In this document: positions 48,871 to 56,737 of the stretch, one piece after another
How positions within the stretch are numbered: position 1 is the stretch's first letter
Layout of the letters: every line of letters starts with the position of its first letter
Origin: Methylocystis heyeri
Lineage (GTDB): Bacteria; Pseudomonadota; Alphaproteobacteria; Rhizobiales; Beijerinckiaceae
NCBI RefSeq assembly: GCF_004802635.2
Contig: NZ_CP046052.1
Coordinates: 1,984,001 to 2,048,000 of the forward strand
Direction: 5' to 3'
Length of the DNA: 64,000 nucleotides
Notes under the pieces: generated by a model
Databases searched by the model: none
Seen by the model: only the letters and a program-made list of their open reading frames with translations
Told to the model about the DNA's origin: nothing
Program-made: the position numbers and the translations under genes

Positions 48871-51360
48871 TCACTCGCTGGTCTTCTTGTCTTTCGCCGC
48901 ATCCATCAGCCGCTTCTCGTCCTCGGGCGTCAGCTTGGGGCGATCGATCGTCAGCGCGATCTTGTTGATTTTGCCGTTGAAAGCGAAGGGCGGCTGGTAA
49001 TCGACGTCGTTGACGCCGGTCAGCGTATCCGAGCCGATGTCGAGGCTTTCGTCGAATTGCAGGATGAAGGGGATCGAGCGCTCCATCTTCTGGCTCGCGA
49101 CTTCCTTGCCGTCGATCTTCAGCACGCCGGTCCCTCCGCGCCCGATGCCGCTGACACTGCCGAACTGGAGCGTGCCTATGCCCAAACCGTCGTATTTGAA
49201 ATCGAATTCGATCTCGTGATGTCCAGGCGAAAGCTGCGGGCCCTCCCAGCGCTCGCGCTTCAGATCCACGAGATTCCAAAGGAAAACCGGCTTGCCTTTG
49301 AGGATGTAGAAGCCATAACCGCCGAAGCGCCCGCCCTGGGTGATGAGCATGCCGTCGCCGCCGCCCTTGGGAACTTCTATGTCGGCCTTGAAGTTGTAGG
49401 ATGCGTTCAGGATCGACGGGGCGTCGCCGTTGGGAATGCCCGTCATCGGCTCGGTCCAGGCGAACTCGTTTCGGCCGGCGGTGATGCTGGGCTTGGGCGT
49501 GATGGCGCGGGCGACGAGCGAATTATCCAGCGGGAAGACCTGATATTTCTTGGCCTCCTGCGTGAACAGCTTTTGAAGCTCCTTCAGCTTCTTGGGGTTC
49601 TTCGCGGCGAGGTCCTCGGTCTGGGTCCAGTCGTTGCGGAGGTCGTACAGCTCCCAGGGCAGCGCCATGAGATCCACTGGCGGGGCCAGATTTTCCCATG
49701 GGTAGCGGGAGACTTTGGTGCTGGCGATCCAGCCGTCGCTGTAGATGGCGCGGTCGCCCATCATTTCGAAATATTGGGTCTTGTGCCGGCTGGACGCGTC
49801 GGCGTTGTTGGCGTCGAAGGTGTACATCAGGCTGACGCCTTCGATCGGAGCCTGCTTGACGCCGTCCACGGTCTCCGGCGCCCTTATATGTGTCGCCTCC
49901 AGAATGGTCGGCGCAATGTCGATCATGTGATGAAACTGGTTACGGACGCCGCCCTTGTCCTTGATGACCGCCGGCCATGAGATCGCCATGCCCTGACGCA
50001 CGCCGCCGAAATGCGAGGCGATCTGCTTGGTCCAGGAGAAGGGCGTATCCAGCGCCCAGGCCCACGGCACCGCCATGTGGTTATAGGTCTGATCGGTGCC
50101 CCAGACATCGTAGAAATTTTTCAGCTGTGCTTCGACCGGCGGATTGACGCCGTTGAACATGGCGATTTCATTGGGCGTGCCGATCATCGTGCCTTCGGCG
50201 CTGGTGCCGTTGTCGCCTTCGATATAGATGATCAGCGTATTTTCGAGCTTGCCGATATCTTCGACGGCCTGGATCACCCGGCCGATCTCATGGTCGGTAT
50301 AGGCGGCGTAGGCGGCGAAGACTTCGACCTGCTTGAGGAAGAGTTTCTTCTCGTCCTCGTTCAGGGCTTCCCAGCGCTTCAGCAGTCTGTCCGGCCAATC
50401 GGTGAGCTTGGCGTTCTGGGGGATGACCCCAAGCTTCTTCTGGTTCTCGAAGATCTCCTCGCGCAGGGCGTTCCAGCCCTTGTCGAAGAGATGCATATCG
50501 CTGATCTTCTTTACCCATTCCGGCGTCGGATGGTGCGGGGCGTGCGTGCCGCCCGGCACGTAATAGACGAAGAAGGGCTGATCGGGCGTCAGCGCGTTCA
50601 TGCGCTTGATGTAGTCGATGGCGTCGTCCGCCATGGCCGTGGTCAGGTTCCAACCCGGCTTGCCCATGAAGGGATAGATCTGGGTTGTGTTGCGGAAGAG
50701 ATTGGGCTGCCACTGATTGGTGTCGCCGCCAACGAAGCCGTAGAAATATTCGAAGCCCATGCCGGTGGGCCATTGGTCGAAGGGGCCGGCTTGGCTCGCC
50801 TGAAACTCAGGCGTGTTGTGATCCTTACCGAACCAGGAGGTATGGTAGCCGTTGTCCTTCAGGATTCGCCCGATCGTCGCCTTGTCGCGGGTGATGATGG
50901 AGTCATAGCCGGGGTAGCCCGTGGCCTGCTCGGCGACGACGCCGAAGCCGGCGGAATGATGGTTGCGCCCGGTGATGAGCGCGGCGCGCGTCGGCGAGCA
51001 CAGCGCAGTGGAATTGAAATTGGTGTAGCGCAGGCCGCTGTTGGCGATGCGATCCAGCGAAGGCGTCGGGATCACGCCGCCGAATGTGCCCGCGACGCCA
51101 TAGCCGGCGTCGTCGGTCATGATCAGCAGGACATTGGGCGCGCCCTGGGGCGGCACGACGCGCGGCGGCCAATAGGGCTTTGAGTCTTTGAGCGTCTCGC
51201 CGATCTTGCCGCCGAATTTGAAGGGCGGCGGGGGCAGCTGTTTTCCGTCGAGGGTGACGGTGGCGTCGGGCGCCCCGGGCGTCCCATGAATCTGCTGAGC
51301 CGAGGCGGCCGTCGATCCGAGATTAAAGGCTATCAATATAACCAGGCCAAATACGCGCAT
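48871..51360 (-). CDS. Exported arylsulfatase
   Basis: This 829-residue sulfatase has a signal peptide (VILIAFNLGSTAASAQ). The alkaline-phosphatase-type N-domain starts PNVLLIMTDDAGYG (metal ligands DD). The Cys-type formylglycine motif is in ALCSPTRAALITGRNHH, and EGDNGTSAEGT (metal ligands) and a HAPHHPTPEW segment follow. The C-terminal 300 residues are beta-rich and typical of long arylsulfatases. It hydrolyses sulfate esters in the periplasm and needs a formylglycine-generating enzyme, which is not seen here. GGAGGCGAGG precedes the ATG. It is divergent from the octaheme-TPR gene. Confidence 0.92.
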   Translation of the reverse strand: MRVFGLVILIAFNLGSTAASAQQIHGTPGAPDATVTLDGKQLPPPPFKFGGKIGETLKDSKPYWPPRVVPPQGAPNVLLIMTDDAGYGVAGTFGGVIPTPSLDRIANSGLRYTNFNSTALCSPTRAALITGRNHHSAGFGVVAEQATGYPGYDSIITRDKATIGRILKDNGYHTSWFGKDHNTPEFQASQAGPFDQWPTGMGFEYFYGFVGGDTNQWQPNLFRNTTQIYPFMGKPGWNLTTAMADDAIDYIKRMNALTPDQPFFVYYVPGGTHAPHHPTPEWVKKISDMHLFDKGWNALREEIFENQKKLGVIPQNAKLTDWPDRLLKRWEALNEDEKKLFLKQVEVFAAYAAYTDHEIGRVIQAVEDIGKLENTLIIYIEGDNGTSAEGTMIGTPNEIAMFNGVNPPVEAQLKNFYDVWGTDQTYNHMAVPWAWALDTPFSWTKQIASHFGGVRQGMAISWPAVIKDKGGVRNQFHHMIDIAPTILEATHIRAPETVDGVKQAPIEGVSLMYTFDANNADASSRHKTQYFEMMGDRAIYSDGWIASTKVSRYPWENLAPPVDLMALPWELYDLRNDWTQTEDLAAKNPKKLKELQKLFTQEAKKYQVFPLDNSLVARAITPKPSITAGRNEFAWTEPMTGIPNGDAPSILNASYNFKADIEVPKGGGDGMLITQGGRFGGYGFYILKGKPVFLWNLVDLKRERWEGPQLSPGHHEIEFDFKYDGLGIGTLQFGSVSGIGRGGTGVLKIDGKEVASQKMERSIPFILQFDESLDIGSDTLTGVNDVDYQPPFAFNGKINKIALTIDRPKLTPEDEKRLMDAAKDKKTSE

Positions 51361-51532
51361 CCTCGCCTCCGAATCTGGTAATGGCGCTATTCTCCGCCGA
51401 CCCCGCGATATCTGTCAATTAAACGCTTGGTCGTGGGAGGCCCGTCAGGCAGGCGGGCGGCGAGGCGCAGGCTTGTGCGGCCGGGCGGAAGAAGCCACAG
51501 TAACGGGACTCCGGAGCCGCGAAGGACTCTTC

Positions 51533-53815
51533 ATGTCGATTGTTTTCCGATTGGCGATCGCCTCTGTTTTCATGTTGATCGCCGTCGTCGCGAAATCGCA
51601 GGAGAAAGACTTCGTCGGCTCCGCCGCCTGCGCCCAATGTCACAAGGCCGAGCACGACTTTTGGCTGCAGTCGCAGCACAAAGCCGCCATGCAGGAGCCG
51701 ACCGACGCGACCACGCTCGGCCGCTTCGACGGCGCGACATTCAAAAAGGACGGCGGCGAAACGCTGTTTTCCAAGAAGGACGGCAAGTTCGTCATCCGCA
51801 CGGAAGGTCCCGACGGAAAGCCGGCCGATTTCTGGGTCAAATATGTCTTCGGCGTTCATCCGCTCCAGCAATATCTGATCGAGCTTCCCGGCGGGCGGCT
51901 GCAGGCCTTCGGAATCGCCTGGGATTCGCGTCCGCCCGAGCAAGGCGGCCAGCGCTGGTTCGATCTCTATCCCGACCGAAAGCTCGCCGCCGGCGATCCC
52001 CTGCATTGGACCGGGATCGACCAGAACTGGAATTATCAATGCGCCTGGTGCCACTCCACCAATCTGCGTAAGAATTACGATCCCGGCTCCGGCGCCTTCG
52101 CGACGACCTTTTCGGAAATCAGCGTCGGCTGCGAGGCCTGTCACGGGCCCGCAGCCAAGCACATCGCCTGGGCCGCCTCCCCTTCGACGTCTGCGCCAAA
52201 TCACGGCTTCGCCATCAGCCTCGCGCGCGGGGGCGCGAGCTGGCGCGCCGAGGAAGGCCACGAGACTGCGACGCGGAACGGGCCGCCGGCGAGCGACAAG
52301 GAGGCGCTGGCATGCGCCGGCTGTCATGCCCGACGCCAGCAGTTTTCCGACGATCCTTTGGCCGTTACGCGCTTTTTCGACGCCTTCCGCCCGTCGACGC
52401 TGGACTCGGGGCTCTATCACACCGACGGCCAGCAAAGGGACGAGGTCTATAATTTCGGCTCCTTCATGCAGAGCCGCATGCATGAGGCCGGCGTCACATG
52501 CTCGGATTGTCACAACCCGCATTCGGGTAAATTGCGTCTTTCCGGCAATGCGGTCTGCGGACAGTGCCACGCGGAAAAGACTTTCGATGCGCCCGCGCAT
52601 CACCATCACACCCAGGGCTCCGCCGGGGCTCAATGCGCAAGCTGCCACATGCCCACGACCAACTATATGATCGTGGATGCGCGGCATGATCACTCCATGC
52701 GCATTCCGCGCCCCGATCGCACCGCTTCCCTCGGAACGCCCAACGCCTGCAACCAATGCCATGCCGACAAAAGCCCAGGCTGGGCGGTCGAGGCGCTGAA
52801 ATCCTGGGGCGCGGGATCAAAGCCGGGCGCGCAGCGCTTCGCGGAAGGCTTTCGCCTCGCCGACGCCAATGGGCCCGGCGCGCAAGGCGCCCTTGCGGGG
52901 ATTGTCGCCGACCCCGGCCAATCGGGAATCGCGCGGGCCAGCGCCTTGCAGCGCCTCGGCCAGGCGCCGACCGCAGCGGCGCTGGAAACCGCGCGTGGCG
53001 CGCTGTCCGACAAGGAGCCGATGGTGCGCGCGGCCGCCGTCGCCGTTCTCGCAGAGGCCGAGCCGGCGACGAGGCGCGAGGCGCTCGCGCCGCTCCTCAC
53101 CGATCAAACGCGACTCGTGCGCATGGACGCCGCCCGCGCCCTCGCCGGCGCGCCCGAGGCGGGGCTTTCAGACTCCGAACACGCCGCTTTCGACAAGGCG
53201 CTCGCCGAATATGAAGCCGGGCAGCGCTTCAACGCCGAGCGGCCGGAAACGCAGGCCAATCTCGGCGCGCTCGCCCTTGCGCGGGGAAACACTGATGCGG
53301 CGCGCGCCGCCTATGAAAAAGCGCTGGCGCTCGATCCGACATTCGCGCCCGCCGCAATATCTTTGGCCGAGATCATGCGCGGCGCCGGCGACGAGGCCGG
53401 CGCAGAGGTCGCGTTGCGCAAAAGCATCGCGCAAAATCCCGGATCGGGCGCGCTGGCTCATGCCTTGGGCTTGAGCCTGATACGGCAGAAGCGGCTCGGG
53501 GAAGCAATGACGAGCCTGGAGCTGGCGGCGCGCCTCGCCCCGGAAGACCCCCGCATGGTCTATGTCTATGGCGTAGCGCTTCATGAAACCGGCGCGGCGG
53601 ATCAGGCCATCGAGATGCTTTCGCGGGCTCTCGCCGGCCATCCGTTCGACCGCGATATTCTCGCGGCGCTCGCCTCCTATGAAATGGAGGCCGGAAATTA
53701 CGCCGGCGCCCTGCCCCATGCCGAACGCCTCGCCGAACTGGAGCCGGAGGATCGGTCAATCAAGGACATGGTCGCCGAGTTGAAGGCGATGATCGGAAAA
53801 GGGGGGCGGCAGTAG
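51533..53815 (+). CDS. Octaheme cytochrome c with TPR domain
   Basis: A 760-residue exported protein with a signal peptide (MSIVFRLAIASVFMLIAVVA). The first 420 residues carry eight CxxCH motifs (CAQCH, CAWCH, CEACH, CAGCH, CSDCH, CGQCH, CASCH, CNQCH). A helical HEAT-like segment follows (about 440-560), then TPR repeats (ERPETQANLGALALARGNTDAARAAYEKALALDP and others) to the end. It resembles multiheme cytochrome/TPR proteins of unknown partners; nitrite or hydroxylamine-related electron transfer is a possibility. It is divergent from the arylsulfatase. Confidence 0.85.
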   Translation: MSIVFRLAIASVFMLIAVVAKSQEKDFVGSAACAQCHKAEHDFWLQSQHKAAMQEPTDATTLGRFDGATFKKDGGETLFSKKDGKFVIRTEGPDGKPADFWVKYVFGVHPLQQYLIELPGGRLQAFGIAWDSRPPEQGGQRWFDLYPDRKLAAGDPLHWTGIDQNWNYQCAWCHSTNLRKNYDPGSGAFATTFSEISVGCEACHGPAAKHIAWAASPSTSAPNHGFAISLARGGASWRAEEGHETATRNGPPASDKEALACAGCHARRQQFSDDPLAVTRFFDAFRPSTLDSGLYHTDGQQRDEVYNFGSFMQSRMHEAGVTCSDCHNPHSGKLRLSGNAVCGQCHAEKTFDAPAHHHHTQGSAGAQCASCHMPTTNYMIVDARHDHSMRIPRPDRTASLGTPNACNQCHADKSPGWAVEALKSWGAGSKPGAQRFAEGFRLADANGPGAQGALAGIVADPGQSGIARASALQRLGQAPTAAALETARGALSDKEPMVRAAAVAVLAEAEPATRREALAPLLTDQTRLVRMDAARALAGAPEAGLSDSEHAAFDKALAEYEAGQRFNAERPETQANLGALALARGNTDAARAAYEKALALDPTFAPAAISLAEIMRGAGDEAGAEVALRKSIAQNPGSGALAHALGLSLIRQKRLGEAMTSLELAARLAPEDPRMVYVYGVALHETGAADQAIEMLSRALAGHPFDRDILAALASYEMEAGNYAGALPHAERLAELEPEDRSIKDMVAELKAMIGKGGRQ

Positions 53816-53868
53816 AGGAAATCAGGAATTAAAACGGGCTAAGAAAATCTTCGGCTGTGGCCGGAGCC

Positions 53869-54060
53869 CTACCTGATGAATTTGATGGCGGCGAGGATAA
53901 GACCTGCCAGCGCGAGCTGCGCCACCGCGAGCCCGCGGAGGATGTCGAGTTTGAGATCGGCCACGGCCTCTTTCAGATCGCTTTTCGTCACAAGCTCTTG
54001 CCCGGTCGCCTCAGCGAAGGCTTCGGCGACCGCCTTTGCCTGGGCATGCACAGTCGTCAC
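53869..54060 (-). CDS. Small coiled-coil tail-anchored protein
   Basis: A 63-residue protein with a charged helix (TKSDLKEAVADLKLD) and a C-terminal transmembrane helix (LAVAQLALAGLILAAIKF). This is the plan of DUF1640-like small coiled-coil proteins, common near mobile or TA genes. Function unknown. Confidence 0.6.
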   Translation of the reverse strand: MTTVHAQAKAVAEAFAEATGQELVTKSDLKEAVADLKLDILRGLAVAQLALAGLILAAIKFIR

Positions 54061-54135
54061 GGTCTTCTCCAGAACGCTCGCAAGTATGCCGCGGATAGTT
54101 TCGCGGCGGGAGAGGCCGCCTGAATATGAGACCTC

Positions 54136-54180
54136 AGCAGGAATTGAAGCGGTGACGCCTCCCGTGTGAAGGGAAAGCTC
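54136..54180 (-). other. Partial copy of tRNA-Val (anticodon and T arm)
   Basis: This stretch shares CCTCCCGTGTGAAGGGA and the GATTGAA/GTGAC surroundings with tRNA-Val at 54956-55030, but lacks the acceptor stem and D arm. It is a degenerate tRNA fragment about 0.8 kb from the intact gene, such as integration at a tRNA gene leaves behind. Confidence 0.65.
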
Positions 54181-54195
54181 CTAAAACCGCTTTGC

Positions 54196-54214
54196 TGTAT
54201 CACCCCGTGATGCA
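54196..54214. promoter_or_regulatory. Putative HigA operator 1
   Basis: Near-perfect inverted repeat TGTATCAC-CCC-GTGATGCA, with 7 of 8 positions matching, 58 bases before the higB start. Confidence 0.5.
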
Positions 54215-54228
54215 GGGTCATTGCGGAG

Positions 54229-54249
54229 ATGTATCGCCATGTGATACAT
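54229..54249. promoter_or_regulatory. Putative HigA operator 2
   Basis: Perfect inverted repeat ATGTATC-N7-GATACAT, 22 bases before the higB start. Shares the GTATC core with the site at 54196-54214, as expected for an autoregulated TA operon. Confidence 0.6.
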
Positions 54250-54271
54250 AGCCCTGCGGAGCGCGCGGGGA

Positions 54272-54553
54272 ATGATCCGGTCATTCAGGGACGATGCGAC
54301 AGAGGCTCTCTTCAACGGGCGGCTTCCAAAAGGCTTCCCCGCGGATGTGCTGAAGGTCGCCCGTCGCAAGCTGGCGATGGTCCACGCGGCGGCCCGCCTG
54401 GATGACTTGCGCATTCCGCCCGGCAACCGCCTTGAAGCCTTGTCCGGCGATCGGGCCGGGCAATATTCGATCCGCGTGAACGACCGCTGGCGCATCTGCT
54501 TTGTCTGGTCGGACGCGGGCGCCGAAAATGTAGAGTTCGTCGATTACCACTGA
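54272..54553 (+). CDS. higB: HigB-type RelE-family toxin
   Basis: A 93-residue mRNA-interferase-like toxin: MIRSFRDDATEALFNGRLP, VLKVARRKLAMVHAAARLDDLRIPPGNRLEALSGDRAGQYSIRVNDRWRICF-type end (in pieces: RLEALSGDRAGQYSIRVN, DRWRICFVW), the HigB C-terminus. Ribosome-dependent cleavage of mRNA is known of the family. It lies upstream of the antitoxin gene, the toxin-first order typical of higBA. Confidence 0.9.
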   Translation: MIRSFRDDATEALFNGRLPKGFPADVLKVARRKLAMVHAAARLDDLRIPPGNRLEALSGDRAGQYSIRVNDRWRICFVWSDAGAENVEFVDYH

Positions 54554-54576
54554 GCCGTTCCAGGGAGGGGGCTCCA

Positions 54577-54900
54577 ATGGGTAAAAAGATGGAAGTCGTG
54601 GAGACGCTCCCGCCCATGCATCCCGGCGAGGTGCTGCGGGAAGAATTCCTGGAGCCGCTCGGCCTCGCCGCCGGCCGCGTGGCCAAGGCCTGCGGCGTTC
54701 CGCGCACGCGCATCGAGCGCATCGCCAACGAAGAAACCGGGATAACCGGCGACAGCGCCGCGAGGCTCGCCCGTTTCTTTGGAACCAGCGCCGAGTTCTG
54801 GATGAATTTGCAGACGCGCTACGATTTGCAAACGGTCGAGCGCGACGCCGCCGAGGAGCTGGAGAGGATTGCGCCTTTCGAGCCAGGGGCGGCGTGCTGA
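54577..54900 (+). CDS. higA: HigA-type antitoxin
   Basis: A 107-residue XRE-type antitoxin with PPMHPGEVLREEFLEPLG, an HTH region (GRVAKACGVPRTRIERIANEETGITGDSAARLARFFGTSAEFWMNLQ in parts: AKACGVPRTRIERIAN, SAARLARFFGTSAEFW). It binds and neutralises HigB and represses its promoter. It follows higB by 23 bases with an AGGGAGGGGG ribosome-binding stretch. Confidence 0.92.
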   Translation: MGKKMEVVETLPPMHPGEVLREEFLEPLGLAAGRVAKACGVPRTRIERIANEETGITGDSAARLARFFGTSAEFWMNLQTRYDLQTVERDAAEELERIAPFEPGAAC

Positions 54901-54955
54901 CGCAGCGCGCCAACTGCGCGATCTGCAGCGCGTTAAACGGAATCTTTAATTTAAA

Positions 54956-55030
54956 TGGTGGGCGGCACAGGGATTGAACCTGTGACCCCTCCCGTGTGAA
55001 GGGAGTGCTCTCCCGCTGAGCTAGCCGCCC
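54956..55030 (-). tRNA. tRNA-Val (anticodon CAC)
   Basis: On the minus strand the 75-base gene has the acceptor stem GGGCGGC/GCCGCCC, D arm GCTCAGCGGGAGAGC, anticodon stem CTCCC/GGGAG with loop TTCACAC, T arm CACAGGTTCAATCCCTGTG and an encoded CCA end. The anticodon CAC reads GTG codons. Confidence 0.95.
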
Positions 55031-55194
55031 ATCGCCATGCGGCGAAGTCCGTTTCGTTTACGTGGCCGGGGGCGGTTTCGTCAAGAGGCTGTGCGCCTTC
55101 GAGCCGAAAGTCGGTCAAAATCCTGCCATACGGGAGCTCGACTGTAGGCTGCGGTCCGGCGTCTCCCCCGCTGCAAACAGAACGGCGAATAAAC

Positions 55195-55956
55195 ATGCGA
55201 TCCCTTTTCCTTGCGACTTTTTTGATTCTCGCCGGCCTCGTCGCCCCCATGACGCCGCTCCAGGCCCAGGAGGCGCAAAACCCCCGCTTCAAAGCCGTCG
55301 CTTTCGATTATTTCGTCCTGTTCGACGCCAACTCCATCCTGCCCGAGGTCGAGAAGGCTTTTCCCGGCAAGGGGGCGGATTTCGTCAAGCTGTGGCGCTC
55401 CAAGCAATTCGAATATTGCTTCCTGCGCTCGCTAACTGGTCGGCACGAAGATTTCTTCAAGGTGACGGAGGACGCTCTGGTCTATGCGGCCAAAGCCATG
55501 AAGCTCGACCTGCAGCCGGAGACGCGAACGCGCCTCATGAACGCTTATCTCGCCCTAAAACCCTGGCCCGATGCGCTCGACGCCTTGCAAAAGCTGAAAG
55601 CCGCGGGCGTGCGGATCATCACCATCGCGAATTTCAGCCCGAAAATGCTGCAGGCTAATGCGAAAGCCGCGGGGCTCTCCGATCTCTTCGACGAGCTGCT
55701 CAGCACCGAGACCAACGCCAGCTTCAAGCCCGAGCCGCGCGCCTATGAACTCGGCGTGAAGAGGCTCGATCTCCGGAAAGACGAAATCCTGTTCGCGGCC
55801 TTCGGCGGCTGGGACGCCTATGGAGCCAAGAGCTTCGGATATCCGACCTATTGGGTGAACCGGTTCAACCTGCCGGCCGAGGAACTGGGGCTTCAACCGG
55901 ACAAGACCTCGCAGGATCTCGCCGGGCTGCTCGCCTTCGTCCTCGGGCGGCCGTAA
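55195..55956 (+). CDS. Exported HAD-superfamily hydrolase (haloacid dehalogenase type II-like)
   Basis: A 253-residue protein with a signal peptide (LFLATFLILAGLVAPMTPLQAQ), unusual for this cytoplasmic family. The haloacid dehalogenase type II plan is visible: motif I FDYFVLFDAN with the nucleophile Asp (the usual GTL is replaced), IITIANFSPKML (motif II Asn/Ser), ASFKPEPRAYE with the lysine, and FAAFGGWDAYGAKSFGY. Substrate unknown; activity is uncertain because of the altered motif I. Divergent from tRNA-Val. Confidence 0.78.
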   Translation: MRSLFLATFLILAGLVAPMTPLQAQEAQNPRFKAVAFDYFVLFDANSILPEVEKAFPGKGADFVKLWRSKQFEYCFLRSLTGRHEDFFKVTEDALVYAAKAMKLDLQPETRTRLMNAYLALKPWPDALDALQKLKAAGVRIITIANFSPKMLQANAKAAGLSDLFDELLSTETNASFKPEPRAYELGVKRLDLRKDEILFAAFGGWDAYGAKSFGYPTYWVNRFNLPAEELGLQPDKTSQDLAGLLAFVLGRP

Positions 55957-56024
55957 CCGCAGCCAAACCGCCCCCCATTTTGACGCACGCGCCCCGAAGA
56001 CGTTATGCTGCGCCGCACGCGCGC

Positions 56025-56732
56025 ATGCGCCCGCACAGCAGGAGGCCCGCCATTCCTCTCGCATTCGGCGTCGCCCATCTTTGGACGGTCGATCTCAGCC
56101 GCGGAGACTGGCGCGAGCAGAGCCTCGCCGTTCTCAGCGTCGAGGAGCGCGAGCGCGCCCTGCGCTTTCGGCAAGAGAGCGACATGCGCCGCTACGCCGT
56201 CGGCCGCGCCGCGCTGCGGACGATTCTCGGAGGCTATCTCTCCACTCCGGCCCATGAGGTCGCCTTGGCCTATGGCCCGCACGGCAAGCCTTCGGTCGCC
56301 GGCTCGGGGCCGCGGTTCAGCTTTTCCCACTCGGACGATCTCGCCGTGGCCGCCTTCGCCAGCGACGCCGAACTCGGCGTGGACGTCGAACGGCTGGACC
56401 GCGAAGCGGAGGTCGACACTGTCGTCTCCGGTTTTGCATCGAAGCTCGAGCGCGAGGCCTTCGCCGCTCTGCCGGCGGAGGCGCGGCGGCCCGCTTTTTT
56501 TCGCTGGTGGACGCGCAAGGAGGCTCTCGCCAAGGCGGCGGGGCTCGGGCTGTCGCTGCCTTTCGAATCTTTCGATGTTTCGATTGCGGCCGGCGATGCG
56601 CGACTGCTCTCAACCCGCCTCGCCGAGCTCGGCGGCGCCTGGATGCTGAATGAGTTCGAGCCCGCGCCGGGCTTTATCGGCGCTCTCGCCTCCTATGGCC
56701 AGCTGACGAAAATCGAAAGCTTCGCCTTTTAA
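56025..56732 (+). CDS. 4'-phosphopantetheinyl transferase (Sfp type)
   Basis: A 235-residue Sfp-type PPTase, which transfers phosphopantetheine from CoA to carrier proteins. Motifs: HGKPSVAGSGPRFSFSHSDD, GVDVERLDRE (Mg2+ site) and WWTRKEALAKAAGLGL (WxxKEAxxKA). The ATG at 56025 leaves the N-terminal HLWTVDLSRG segment intact; upstream starts overlap the HAD gene. No NRPS or PKS genes are seen nearby, so the target may be elsewhere. Confidence 0.88.
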   Translation: MRPHSRRPAIPLAFGVAHLWTVDLSRGDWREQSLAVLSVEERERALRFRQESDMRRYAVGRAALRTILGGYLSTPAHEVALAYGPHGKPSVAGSGPRFSFSHSDDLAVAAFASDAELGVDVERLDREAEVDTVVSGFASKLEREAFAALPAEARRPAFFRWWTRKEALAKAAGLGLSLPFESFDVSIAAGDARLLSTRLAELGGAWMLNEFEPAPGFIGALASYGQLTKIESFAF

Positions 56733-56737
56733 AAGGC

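Noticed and set aside
48331-49980. 549-codon open frame antisense to the arylsulfatase
   Set aside because: Overlaps a convincing sulfatase and the small secreted gene; no motif and odd composition.
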